From Gautieria morchelliformis (lineage: Eukaryota; Basidiomycota; Agaricomycetes; Gomphales; Gomphaceae), in the NCBI GenBank assembly GCA_015179125.1, contig WHVA01000350.1, forward strand, positions 59,692 to 123,691: DNA of 64,000 nucleotides. The letters are read 5' to 3'. The notes under the pieces are model-generated. The model did no database searches. It was not told the origin of the DNA and was given only the letters and a program-made list of their open reading frames with translations. The translations under genes were made by a program, and so were the position numbers. Positions 43,321 to 54,901 of the stretch are shown in pieces. Numbering within the stretch: the stretch's first letter is position 1; every line of letters starts with the position of its first letter.

Positions 43321-44645
43321 CTGGTCAAATTGCAGCAGGTATGCCAGACATGTCTTCGCGATGAATACATGTGCAATCTTTTCGTTAAAATAATAACATG
43401 AAATCCCAGTTGTCCTTGTCCGAAGGTGTTCCGACATCAAATATTCTCGCACATAAATGTGGGCCAGTCTGATCTCTCCTGCTTTAGTGAAGAGTACCCC
43501 ATCATCATTGTTAAAATCATCCTCATTAAAGCTGTCATAGTCGTAGTCATAGTCATAGTTGTTGTTGTGGTCATAGTCGTCATCTTCAGCATTGCTGCCC
43601 TCCAGGAATGTAATGGTGACCAGACTAGAGCATATGGTCAATATGTCTCCTGGGTCCCGAAGCTGCCGCTGGCAGTCAAACAGAGGTCCTTCTCTTGCAT
43701 CAGGATCTGTAGCGAACACTTCCAAAGCCTCATCTGTTGATATCGTGCGCACAGAGAATGAAAGCCACTGCAGCAAACTCAGAGCATCCCGCCTATCATC
43801 CTCATCGATAGCAGCCAGGATTCGATCATATGTCTCATTAAGTGTCTTTGGGAGACATGTGAGTGCTTTCTCGAGTGCTGCAGGAGTTCTGCATTTCCAA
43901 AATGCATCCAGTTGACAGACAGCCCATCGAAACCTTGTCATTCTGTCAGAAACCATGCACATGCAGGTAAATGACCACTCACATCCCATGTGCACAATCA
44001 ATGAAGGTAGTCATCATCATCTCTTTCTCACCTGCTGACCACATCCTGAACTTGATATCATCTTCAAGTGTTCTCGACACGTGAACTCGGATGTCGCTGT
44101 CAACAAGATTCTTGTCCATTGGTACCTCTTGTGAAATCAAAGCACTGAGCGCTTCTTCAATGTCTGGCTCTTTCCAACTTGTAGCTAGCAAGTGTAACAA
44201 CCCAAACTCCCAATCATGGATATCTCTGATCACCGTCAGAAACCTGGATCATTCCGGGCACTCATCAAGCACATCAAACACGATATACACGGCCTGGAAG
44301 CTGCTGATGATTGTTTTTAAGGTTGACATCAGATCCTCTTGACCTGGGTCTCGGTTTACACCACCCTCCTCATTCATAGAGAATAGTGACTCCAGGGCAT
44401 GGGGAGTGCTCGCGCATTGTACAGACAATTGCCTGATCGGATATTGAAGGACGGCATCTGGCTGGGTCCCCTCGTTGCTAAAATCAAAGTAAAAATATGC
44501 CACTCCGAGGCAAGGGTCGGAGCTGCAGTAAAGTGAAAGTTGATGGATGATGGTCGAGCTGTTCACATTCATTCGTTAGCAGGATAGTATGGTGGTCATA
44601 CAAATTGATATGCCCACCATAGGATAGTTTTCCCAGCGCCAGCTG
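43321..44645 (-). pseudogene. NACHT domain exons of an NLR-like receptor
   Basis: Transcription order: Walker A region (44642-44618), intron 44617-44559, exon 44558-43983, intron 43982-43934, exon 43933-43321. Removing the first intron (GTGGGC donor, GCTAAC branch point) restores GAGKTILCSTIIHQL, the P-loop and following helix. Walker B is VYIVFDVLDECPE. After the second intron come FRWAVCQLDAF, LPKTLNETYDRIL and the winged-helix-like LSLLQWLSFSVRTISTDEAL, then IRLAHIYVREYLMSEHL, all typical of fungal NACHT-ankyrin proteins. One in-frame TGA at 44249-44251 replaces the Arg after DECPE (CGA to TGA). A stop lies three codons before the Walker A residues in that frame. The LINE tail truncates the 3' end at FDQ. 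It would bind ATP and oligomerise; here it is broken. Confidence 0.88.
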
Positions 44646-46350
44646 TTGCAGTTTATCAGCGAAGAGCACAATCATGCGGCTAAGCTCACGCACGTATACT
44701 GTGGAGCCAAAGGAAAGAACAGTTGGAATACGAGCGACATCAACATGACAGTCAAGATTGGTTTTTAGGCATTAATATCATGTATTAGTGAACACAGCGA
44801 ATGCCCGAATAGCTTGTGCGAATAGGTATGCCGTTCGGCGAATAGGTGAACCAATGAATGTTCACAAGATAGGAGGGTTTCCCAAACGGGGCTCACCCTA
44901 TCTACAGTCGTAGCGAAATGGCCCATGGCACTTGACAATACAACGTGCAAGGTCTCACGGAAGGGCTGTCTAAGTAGCGACAATCCCTTCGCCGGCGAAG
45001 GTGCTCCTTCGGAGCCCTTCACCAACAGCACAGAAAATAGTTCGAAGGCTAAGGTAACGAAGATGAAGTATGAGAACTCACCAGTGATGCCTAAGTCCTC
45101 TGCTGGTCGAAGATAGAAATCTCCAAGAGAAGGCTTAAGATGATGATCACAGCGAGGTCAAGTTTGCACAAGATAGACGACGTATGATAATTGAACTGGG
45201 GAATATACATGCGAATGTAAACTACTTATATCGAATGCTCGTAAGGTATCAGCGAATGGGAAAGAGGCCGTCGTGAGTCAGGGTTGGATAGGGGTGCGCA
45301 GTCATGATACTAAGTAGATGGAATAAACAGACAGTAGAGTGAGAGAAGAGTGTGAATATGAAACGACGGAGAGTAAAGGTGGCGAAGGCACCTATATATG
45401 AAATCATGTCTTGGGGCCCACATATACACCGCCCTGCACGGGTTCTTCATCTGCTGGGTTGATCCCACACGACCTACGGGTAGGACGTCCTGCGAGCGCA
45501 CCCTGCTCATATGAACACCAAAAGTGGGTTGGACCGAGAAGCTGATGGAGCTACTGACGAGCCATCATGCCAGGTAGGGATTTCGATCGTGATTTGATGG
45601 TGTACCTGCTGGCGAATGATGCGAGCAGCAAGTGGCTGTTCGGCAAAATGCAAGGAAGGGCCAATGGAGATGACATAGGGCAGGAGTGGTTGAGGTGGAG
45701 GGCGAAGCCAAGCGAACATGGAGGAGAAGTGGCGAAAGGGGAAATGGGGGTAACAAGGTGTAGGAAATACACACGTCATGACAATCCGATCATAGGAACA
45801 TTGTCACGACCGGTTTATTTCTCCTACCGCGCTACCTCTATGTCGCCCCTTGTCACTCCCTAGCATCTTCGCCAGAGTTCGCCGCACCTACCGACCACTT
45901 CTCCTCTACGTCCACTCTACCCGCTGTTCGCCCCATTCTACAAACCGCTATTCGCTGCTCGCGCATTTCGTCAGCAGGCACGCCATCGAATATGATCGAT
46001 ACCATTCACCCGGCATGATGGTTCATCATTAACCCCATCATCTTCTTAATCCAACCCCATTGGGTGTTCGTATGGCCAAGGTGTGATCGCAGGACGTCCC
46101 TTCCATAGGCCATGTGGGATCAACCCAGTAAACGAAGAGCCGTGCAGGGTAGCGTGTATGTGGGCCCCAAGACATGGTTTTGTTCATAAATGCCTTCGCT
46201 CCCTTTATTCTCCGTCGTTTCATGTTCGCATTCTCCCCCCACTCTATTGTATGTTTATACCATCTACCTAGTATCATGACCGCGCATCCCTATCCAACCC
46301 TGACTTGTGACAGCCTCTTTCCTATTCGCTGATACCTTACGAGCATTCGA

Positions 46351-46394
46351 TATAAGTAGTTTACATTCGCATGTATATTCCCCAGTTCAATTAT
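46351..46394 (+). promoter_or_regulatory. Gypsy-2 5' LTR core promoter and predicted start
   Basis: TATAAG at 46351 and AGTTCAATTAT at 46384-46394. The latter is the exact reverse complement of the primer-binding site at 47868-47878, and 33 bases is a normal TATA-to-start distance. The same pair recurs at 53981 and 54014-54024 in the 3' LTR. Confidence 0.75.
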
Positions 46395-46491
46395 CATACC
46401 TCGTTCATTATGTGCAGCTTTGACCTCGCCGTAGTCATCGTCTTAAGCCTTCTCTGGAAGATTTCCATCTTCGACTAGCAGAGGACTTAGC

Positions 46492-47521
46492 TGTCAGGAT
46501 TGGTTTTTAGGCGTTAATATCGTGCATTAGTGAACACAACGAATGCCCGAATAACTTGTGCGAATAAGTATGCCGTTCGGCGAATAAGTGAACCGATGAA
46601 TGTTCACGAAACAAAGAGGTTGCCCGAACGGGGCTCGCCCTGTCTACAGTCATAGCGAAACAGCTCGCAGCACTTGACGACGTAACGTGCAAGATATCGC
46701 GGAAGGGCTGTCTAAGTTTCGACGGTCCCTTCGCTGGCGAAGGTGCTCCTTCGGAGCCCTTCGCCAACAGCACAGAAAGTAGTTTGAAGGCTAAGGTAAC
46801 AAAGATGAAGTATGAGAGCTCACCAGTGATGCCTAAGTCCTTGGCTGGTTGAAGATAGAAATCTTCAAGGAGAGGCTCAAGACGATGATCACAGCGAGGT
46901 CAAGTTTGCACAAGATGGACAACGTATGATAATTGAACTGGAGAATATACATGTGAATGTAAACTACTTATATCGAATGCTCGTACGGTATCATCGAATA
47001 GGAAAGGGGCCGTCAAGAGTCAGGGTTAGATAGGGGTGTGCAGTCATGATACTAAGGAGATGGAATAAACATACAATAGAGTGAGGGAAGAATGCGAACG
47101 TGAAACGACGGAGAGTAAAGGGGGCGAAAGCACTTATGGACAAAGCCATGTCTTGGGACCCGCATACATGCTACCCTGCATGGAATCTTCGTTTACTGGG
47201 TTGATCCCGCACGACCTATGGAAGGAACGCCCTGCGAACACACCTTGGCCATACGAACACCCAATGGGGTTGGATTAAGAAGATGATGGGGCTAATGATG
47301 AACCATCATGCCGGGTGACTGGTATCGATCATATTTGATGGCGTGCCTGCTGGCGAAATGGGCGAGCAGCGAATAGCGGTTCGGAGGATGGGGCGAACGA
47401 CGAGTAGAGTGGATGTAGAGGAGAAGTGGTTGGTAGGTGCGGCGAACTCTGACGAAGATGCTAGGGAGTGACGAGGGGAACATGAAGGTAACGCGGTAGG
47501 AGAAATAAACCGGTCATGACA
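46492..47521 (-). mobile_element. Solo LTR, family A, nested in the Gypsy-2 5' LTR
   Basis: TGTCAGGATTGG...GGTCATGACA, 1030 bp, opposite orientation to its host LTR. Flanks TTAGC (46487-46491) and TTAGG (47522-47526) are a 5-bp duplication with one mismatch; the 3' LTR shows the uninterrupted TTAGG. Confidence 0.93.
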
Positions 47522-47867
47522 TTAGGCATCACTGGTGAGTTCTCATACTTCATCTTCGTTTCCTTAGCCTTCAAACCATTTTCTGTGCTGTTGGTGAAGG
47601 GCTCCGAAGGAGCACCTTCGCCAGCGAAGGGATTGTCGAGACTTAGACAGCCCTTCCGTGAGACCTTGCACGTTACATTGTCAAGAGTCACGGGCTATTT
47701 TGCTATGACTGTAGATAGGGTGAGCCCGTTTAGGCAAACCCTCTTACCTTGTGAACATTCATTGGTTCACCTATTCGCCGAACGGCATACTTATTCGCAC
47801 AAGTCATTCGGGCATTTGCTGTGTTCACTAATACACGATATTACCCCTGAAAACCAATCTTGACAGT

Positions 47868-47878
47868 ATAATTGAACT
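47868..47878 (+). promoter_or_regulatory. Gypsy-2 primer-binding site (self-priming type)
   Basis: ATAATTGAACT starts two bases after the LTR end. It pairs perfectly over 11 bases with AGTTCAATTAT in the LTR. Tf1/sushi-group elements are known to prime from the folded-back, cleaved 5' end of their own RNA with an 11-base match. Confidence 0.8.
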
Positions 47879-48145
47879 AACAGCTACAGTCAAAGCATTC
47901 ATTCTATCCATTCACCACCTTTTTTTTTGCGCGCACTCTACGCCACATCTATTTGTGGGACAGCCTCACCATTTCGAAGGTCGCCTCTCCCCAAACCGAA
48001 TGTTTCCTAAACTCCTGCCCTACTTGGCAGGCCTTCCTTATTCCCCTTCGTGGGACAACCTCTCTTCCAACACTCCTGTCTACAGATTCTTGCCTCGCCT
48101 GGCGGGCCTGAGCCTCGTTTATTCACGGGATAGCCTTACCCCTTC

Positions 48146-51100
48146 ATGGGTCGCCCTTCCCCGTACCAATCCTTCGCACAGCTTTCTGTCCTACTTGGTG
48201 GACCTGGACCATCTCTCCTACTAGACTCATTCTCCTCAACTCTTGCCGATAAACATCCTATGCCTCCGAATGCCAGCCCTATTGACTCTTTACCACCAGC
48301 GTATTTATTCGCCTCTATTAGCTCCCATTCCGATTCATCCTTCATCATCCATGTACACCTTCCCGGTCTCTCTAACTCGATCCCTACTCTCATCGACTCT
48401 GGTGCCACTTCCAATTTCATTGATAGTTCCTTTTCCTCTCGTCCTGGTTTCGTATGTACATCACTCCGTTCGCCGATCGCTCTCTCCCTCTTCGACAGGA
48501 AGCCAGCCACTGCTGGGTTCATTCACGAATATCTAGATACTAGTCTCACTTTCAGCGACTCCTCTTCACAGGACGTTTCGCTACTTGTCACAAAGTTACA
48601 CCCTTCAGCCGCAATCGTTCTTGGGCTTCCGTGGCTTCGCTCTACGAAACCCACGATCGATTGGGGCTCCCTCTCAATTACCTTTCCTTCCGGCACCGGC
48701 TCCATGCTCCCATGTATGACGGTCACTATAGCCTGTACGATGATTTCCCCGCTGACTATCTTCGACAGTATCCCTGAACTCCACACTGTGTCGATGACAT
48801 CGCCACCGCCAGTTCCTGGTTCACATCCGTCCCCGCCATCCTTGGGTTATGTCCCGAACACAGCGATTGGACCACTCTCCTACGTCCCGGTCCTTCCACC
48901 GGACGTCGCTTATTCGCCCGCTCCTATTCTGAATCTTTCTGGTTACGAACAGACATTCGACGTGGATGGCGAACCTTTACTTCTCTCAACCAAGCCGATC
49001 GAGAATCACTCCTCTGAGTACTCTATATCACTTCCTAACAATCTCATTCATCCATTTTCACCCAGAACCCATAATAGAAACCGAACCTATTCGACCAAAA
49101 ACAGAGCCTGCTCCGAGTCATTTTCGTTCCTGTACACCATGTACAGAATTACTGATCGATGACCACCTCCCATTCCATTCTTCACCTCCTGATCCACCTC
49201 CGACGAGGAGGGTAGCGCCGCACATAACCCTAATCAGCGCAGCCACCTTCGAGCTAATCATGAAACTTGGCGAAGAAGAAACCTTCATGTTAAACATGCA
49301 CCCTTCCATCCCTGAGCCGAGTTCGCTTCGCGCTGTCGGCAATGCACCAGCCCCGACCACACTCCTCCACGAAAACCCTCTACCGAAGGACAAGTTAGAA
49401 ATGTTCAGGGCTGTGGTACCAGAGGAGTACCACGACTTCTTCGATATCTTCTCGCGTGCTAAAGCCAAAGACCTGCCCCCACATCGACCTTATGACCACA
49501 CCATCGAAATCGAGAACGATGGTACACCACCTCACGGCCCCATATACCCACTCTCGAATAGCGAATTAGAGGCTCTCCGCGAATATCTCGAAGACATGCT
49601 TGGCAAGGGATTTATCCGCTCCTCCCAATCACCCGGTGACGCCCCCGTTGTCTTCACGAAAAAGAAGGATGGCACACTACGAATGTGTGTGGACTACCGA
49701 GGGTTGAATCGTATCACGCAAAAGAACAAGTACCCTATCCCACTGATTCCGAGCCTTATTGACCAACTCAAAAGTGCGAACGTCTATACCAAATTCGACC
49801 TTCGCGCCGGGTTCAATAATGTTCGGATCGCCTCTGGCCAAGAGTGGAAGACAGCTTTCCGAACACGATATGGGCCCTTCGAATATCTCATCATGCCGTT
49901 TGGGTTAACGAATGCTCCGGCAACGTTCCAACACTTCATGAATGACATCTTCCAAGACATGGCTGACGTCTTCGTTGTAGTCTACCTTGACGACATCCTT
50001 ATCTTCTCCAAGAACAGGGAAGACCACTTAGAGCATGTCCAAATGGTCCTTGCCCGTCTTCGAAAACACAACCTCTTCATAAAGCCCGAGAAGTGCCTTT
50101 TCCATTCAAACTGGGTTGAGTTTCTCGGATTCATCATCTCTCCTGCTGGGGTTTCTATGGACATCGAAAAAACAGCTGCAATCACGAAGTGGCCTGCACC
50201 GACGAACGTTTGCGAAGTCAAATCATTCCTAGGCTTTGCAAACTTCTACAGAAGATTCATCATTTCGTTCTCCGACATCGTCCTGCCACTCACTCGCCTG
50301 ACCAGGAAGGATACCCCATTCGCCTGGGATGCGAAGCAACAGGAGGCTTTCGAAGCACTCAAGGTCGCGTTCTCACAGGCCCCAGTCCTCATCCACTTCG
50401 ACCCGAATAACCCAATCGTCATCGAGACGGACGCCTCCAACTACGCCATCGCCGCCATCATCTCCCAGATCACCCCCTCCGATGGTGATATCCACCCGAT
50501 CGCCTTTTATTCGCGAGGAATGGCACCTGCCGAAATGAACTACGAGATCTATGACAAGGAGCTGCTCGCCATCTTTTGTGCCTTCAAGCAATGGCGAAAC
50601 TACCTCGAAGGGGCATCCCACGTCACCCTCGTCCTCTCCGACCACAAGAACCTTGAGTACTTCGCAACTACGAAACAGCTGACCCGACGACAAGTCCGTT
50701 GGTCCGAACACCTGTCAGGGTTCAACTACATCATTCGCTACCAAGCTGGGCGACTTGGCACAAAGCCGGATGCATTGACCCGTCGGGGCGACGTATACCC
50801 AAAAGGGGGGATGGTGCTTATGCATTGGCGAATCCCCACAACTTCCAGTCGATGTTTAAGACCGGGCAACTCATTCGCGCCATCATCCTTGACTCTGCAT
50901 CACTGTTGACATCCATCCAACAGGGCCAGCTGACCGATCCCTTGTCCTCAGCCCAGATCACTCGCCTTCAGTCTCAATCTTTGGCAATCACCCCTTCAAA
51001 TGTGAAGTCAGACCCCTGGTCACTTGGAGAGGATGGGAAAACGCTGTTATACAAACAGCGAACGTATGTCCCCAATCATAATGATATTCGCTTGGACATC

Positions 51101-52374
51101 CTTCGCTCGCTGCATGATCATCAGTTAGCAAGCCACCCAGGGATCAGCAAAACGATGAAAAACATTCGGAGACAGTATCATTGGCCGAACATGTCCACCT
51201 TCGTCACCAACTATATCGGCTCCTGTTCCAAGTGTCGCCACGCTAAGTCCATTCATCACAAACCTTTCGGTCCACTTCGCTTTCTACCCATCAGCCAACG
51301 ACCTTGGGATTCGATCTCCATGGATTCATCGAAGGGCTCCCACCGTTGGATGGGCACGATATGATCCATGTCATTGTCGACAGACTAACGAAGATGGCCC
51401 TGTTCATTCTGACATTCTCAGACATCGATTTGGGAGACGTCGCCATGCTCTTCCTTCGGCACGTATTCGCTAAACACGGTAGCCCCAGCGACATCATCTC
51501 CGATCGAGGGAAGCACTTCACATCCCGATTCTGGACCTCTCTCTGCGAAATCCTCGGTATCAAAGGCAACCTTTCTACAGCCTGCCACCCCCAAACCGAT
51601 GGGCAGACCGAACGAGTAAACCAAATCCTCGAGCAGTATCTCCGAGTCTATATCAACTACTAACAGGATGATTGGGTCGACCTCTTGCCTCTCGCCGAAT
51701 TTGCTTATAACAACACAGCCCATTTGGCGACTCAGGTCACACCCTTCTTCGCCAACAAAGGTTTCCATCCCAAGCTCGAAGTATCGCTCACTTCGGTCGC
51801 TTCCGAGGACGCTTATCGCCAGTCGGCAGACCTCAAGGACCTTCACCAATACCTTCGAGATCAAATTAAGAAATCAATTATCCAGTACACTTCGGCCACA
51901 ACCACTCACCGCATTCCGATCCCTGAGTTTCAGGTCGGCGACAGAGTATGGCTCGACTCGCGAAATATTCGCACAAAACGACCTTCGAAGAAACTCGACC
52001 ATCGAAGACTTGGCCCATATCCTATCACGGCTAAAATCTCTTCTCATGTGTTTCGCTTAGGCTTACCACTGGACCTTCGCCAGATCCACCCTGTGTTTCA
52101 TGTATCCCTTCTCGAACCCGCCACAACATCTACCATCCCAGGTCGATACGCAGACCCCCCACCACCTATCGAAATTGACTCCGCGGACGAGTACGAGATC
52201 ACGAAGATCCTCGATAGTCGCATTTGCCGGAAGCGATTGGAATACTTAGTGGAGTGGAAGGGATACGAACACACTCCCGACGCTACGTCTTGGGAACCCT
52301 CTTCGAATGTTACTAATTCTCCTCGCAGACTCGCCAAGTTCCATGTGAAGTATCCCCAGAAACCCAAGGCTTAG
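48146..52374 (+). pseudogene. Gypsy-2 Pol: protease, RT, RNase H, integrase, chromodomain
   Basis: Protease frame 48146-49162 has TLIDSGATSNF near 48395 and the family motif IVLGLPWL near 48620. The RT/RNase H frame to 50909 has FTKKKDGTLRMCVDYRGLN, the YLDD box near 49985, and RNase H ETDASNYA and YDKELLAI. Integrase HHCC is LHDHQLASH...CSKCRHAK; the core is MDFIEG, ISDRGKHF and DGQTERVNQ. The C-terminal chromodomain YEITKILDSR...YLVEWKGYEHTPDATSWEP (52190-52320) marks a chromovirus. Lesions: a frame change between protease and RT, a shift in the G-run near 50810, a one-base loss at MD(F)IEG near 51325, and a TAA at 51661-51663 before QDDWVDLLPLAEFAYN. Confidence 0.92.
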
Positions 52375-53431
52375 ATGTTTACCAAACCCCAAGAAAACGA
52401 TACTCTGTTCACATTCTACCTATAGATTCAACTCCCTTAATTAATCTCCTCTCAATCTTCACCCAACTCCTTTCGACTCATTCTACGCCTGCACCCAACG
52501 CCTCTTCAGACGCCCTGAGCTCCCCATCAACCTCTTCGCTCCCCCCTCGATGGCTCGTAGGGTACTCGCGGGTTGCGCATCATACTTGGCCATCGTCCTG
52601 ACCATACCCCTGGCTATCCTTGCCCTCCTACCTTCGCCATCAGGGGTGAAGCAGATGCGCAGTCGCCTCACCCTCACAGGTTCTGCAGCTTTCGCCGACC
52701 CAGGCATACCCCTGGCCGACTGCGAACCAGAGCAGGGAACTTTGCTGAGTACATCACCGAGTTAGCATGGACGTCACAACAATACAGGAGGAAGCCGTAC
52801 CTTCTGGGTCCTCTCTAGTCACCTCCCTTTCTTCGCACCCCTTCGATGTCAGCGTAAAAGTCGGAGCCGGAGTCGAATCAATATCCGCTTCTACAGGTAC
52901 CGATTCCAATGTCGAGACCGAGCTCTCCAACCACACCCTCGTTTTCTGAATCTCCGCCGCCAACTCGTCTACTTCGGACAGTCTCTCAAACGTGTGGTCG
53001 ATCACCTCCTCAGCCTGCAGCATTTTCCAAAGTTCCTCCTAGACCCCATCGTTAAGCGAACGAAAGCTAACAAAGAAACAGGCCGGAACTCACTTGGACT
53101 CCTGCCGCATCGACCAACCACTGCTCTACATCCCCTCGCGACTCTCCCCGAAGCTCTGGCCTAACCCTCGACACAACCTGCGACCGATCGAGGAGAGCTG
53201 AGTATCCAGGTGTCGTCATAAGGGCAGTACTCTCGGCTGGGGTGCTTAGTTGGGCCCCATAACCCCGTTCCGCGCCGCGTTTTTAAACAGAAAAAGAACT
53301 CGTGCACGGACCACGCAGCTACGCAGGGCCCAGGCTTCAGAGATCCCATCGGGGGACCCATTACGTCTTTAACGGTTCCGCCCCACCATAGGATGCAGGG
53401 TCGTTGGACTCCGAAGCTAGGAGGGGGGTAC
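52375..53431 (+). other. Gypsy-2 3' internal tail and polypurine tract
   Basis: About 1 kb between the chromodomain stop and the LTR with no recognisable domain. A 71-codon frame at 52550 starts with a hydrophobic segment (YLAIVLTIPLAILALL), but nothing else supports it. The polypurine tract GGAGGGGGGTA ends at 53430. Confidence 0.6.
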
Positions 53432-54462
53432 TGTCACGACCGGTTTATTTCTCCTACCGCGCTACCTCTATGTCCCCCCTCGTCACTCCCTAGCATCTTC
53501 ACCAGAGTTCGCTGCACCTACCGACCACTTCTCCTCTACGTCCACTCTACCCACTGTTCGCCCCATTCTCCAAACCGCTATTCGCTGCTCGCGCATTTCG
53601 TCAGCAGGCATGCCATCGAATATGATCGATACCATTCACCCGGCATGATGGTTCATCATTAACCCCATCATCTTCTTATTCCAACCCCATTGGGTGTTCG
53701 TATGGCCAAGGTGTGATCGCAGGACGTCCCTTCCATAGGCCGTGTGGGATCAACCCAGTAAATGAAGAGCCCGTGCAGGGTAGCGTGTATGCGGGCCCCA
53801 AGACATGGTTTTGTTCATAAATGCCTTCGCTCCCTTTATTATCCATCGTTTCATGTTCGCATTCTCCCCCACTCTATTGTATGTTTATACCATCTACCTA
53901 GTATCATGACCGCGCACCCCTATCCAACCCTGACTTGTGACGGCCTCTTTCCTATTCGCTGATACCTTACGAGCATTCGATATAAGTAGTTTACATTCGC
54001 ATGTATATTCCCCAGTTCAATTATCATACATCGTTCATCTTGTGCAGCTTTGACCTCGCCGTAGTCATCGTCTTAAGCCTTCTCTGGAAGATTTCCATCT
54101 TCGACTAGCAGAGGACTTAGGCATCACTGGTGAGTTCTCATACTTCATCTTCGTTACCTTAGCCTTCAAACCATTTTCTGTGCTGTTGGCGAAGGGCTCC
54201 GAAGGAGCACCTTCGCCAGCAAAGGGATTGTCGAGACTTAGACAGCCCTTCCGTGAGACCTTGCACGTTACATCGTCAAGAGCCACGGGCTATTTCGCTA
54301 CGACTGTAGATAGGGTGAGCCCCATTTAGGCAAACCCTCTTACCTTGTGAACATTCATTGGTTCACCTATTCGCCGAACGGCATACTTATTCGCACAAGT
54401 CATTCGGGCATTCGCTGTGTTCACTAATACACGATATTAACGCCTGAAAACCAATCTTGACA
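53432..54462 (+). repeat. Gypsy-2 3' LTR (family A, uninterrupted)
   Basis: 1031 bp, TGTCACGACCGG...AATCTTGACA. TATA at 53981, predicted start 54014. Serves as the reference for the other family-A copies in the window. Confidence 0.95.
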
Positions 54463-54901
54463 AACATCATCGAAAGAGGGTTGAGCAGAGGAGGTGAGAG
54501 GCTCAGCGATGACTGCCAAGTCAGTCCAAAGAAGTCGATCGTGCTTTGACGGCGTGGCTATGGTAAATGATGCGAACAGCGAGGATCGGTTGCCGAACAC
54601 GGTGAGGGCGATTGGAACGAACACGGAGGTGGAGTGAGAAATGGGAAAACAGGGCATCTGAGTATGGGAAATAAATGCATCATGACAATGACGTCATTTA
54701 CAAAAAAAAATGGTTTATTGGTTATTGCATTGTACATTAGCTCCTTATGCAGTTGGAACCTGCTATCATCTCGCTTGATTCTCTAACACAACTGCGTGGC
54801 GTCCCTTGCCCCATAGAGGCCAAAATCGACATTGCAAACCGCCTACTGAGTCGCGCCTAACGAAAGCACCTAAAAGATGTTGTCAGAACCGTCGTGGGCC
54901 G

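Larger units (their letters stand above)
45802..47865 (+). repeat. Gypsy-2 5' LTR (family A), split by a solo LTR
   Basis: 45802-46491 plus 47527-47865 equals the 3' LTR in order and length (about 1030 bp). It ends CTTGACA at 47865. Confidence 0.93.
45802..54462 (+). mobile_element. Gypsy-2, self-priming chromovirus, TSD AACAT
   Basis: Flanked by AACAT at 45797-45801 and 54463-54467. It has a 5' LTR (45802-47865, itself split by a solo LTR), a short internal leader without gag, protease, RT, RNase H, integrase with chromodomain, a 1 kb tail, polypurine tract GGAGGGGGGTA (about 53420-53430) and a 3' LTR. The primer-binding site is complementary to the element's own predicted transcript start. 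Gag is deleted, and pol has two frameshifts and a stop, so it is not autonomous. Confidence 0.95.
44750..54687 (-). mobile_element. Solo LTR, family B, split by Gypsy-2, TSD ATGAC
   Basis: Pieces 44750-45801 and 54468-54687 join into a 1272-bp family-B LTR in minus orientation. ATGAC flanks it at 44745-44749 and 54688-54692. The first base (expected T) is A. Inserted in the Copia LTR. Confidence 0.92.
44721..54880 (+). mobile_element. Copia LTR plus start of its internal region, split by a 9.9 kb nest
   Basis: 44721-44749 joined to 54693-54788 gives about 125 bp matching the reverse complement of the TRIM LTRs (GTTGGAAT...CTCTAACA). Bases 54789-54880 match the TRIM internal start (CAACTGCGTG, then CGCGCCTAACGAAAGC). 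No second LTR was found. It lies between the NACHT exons and the coiled-coil exons. Confidence 0.75.

Noticed and set aside
43512..43590. (GATTAT)n-like Asp/Tyr repeat in NACHT as a frameshift
   Set aside because: It is an in-frame low-complexity insert (DYDYDYD); the domain continues in the same frame on both sides.
52550..52765. Short membrane-type ORF in the Gypsy-2 tail as an envelope gene
   Set aside because: Only one hydrophobic stretch, 71 codons, no signal-cleavage or conserved features.
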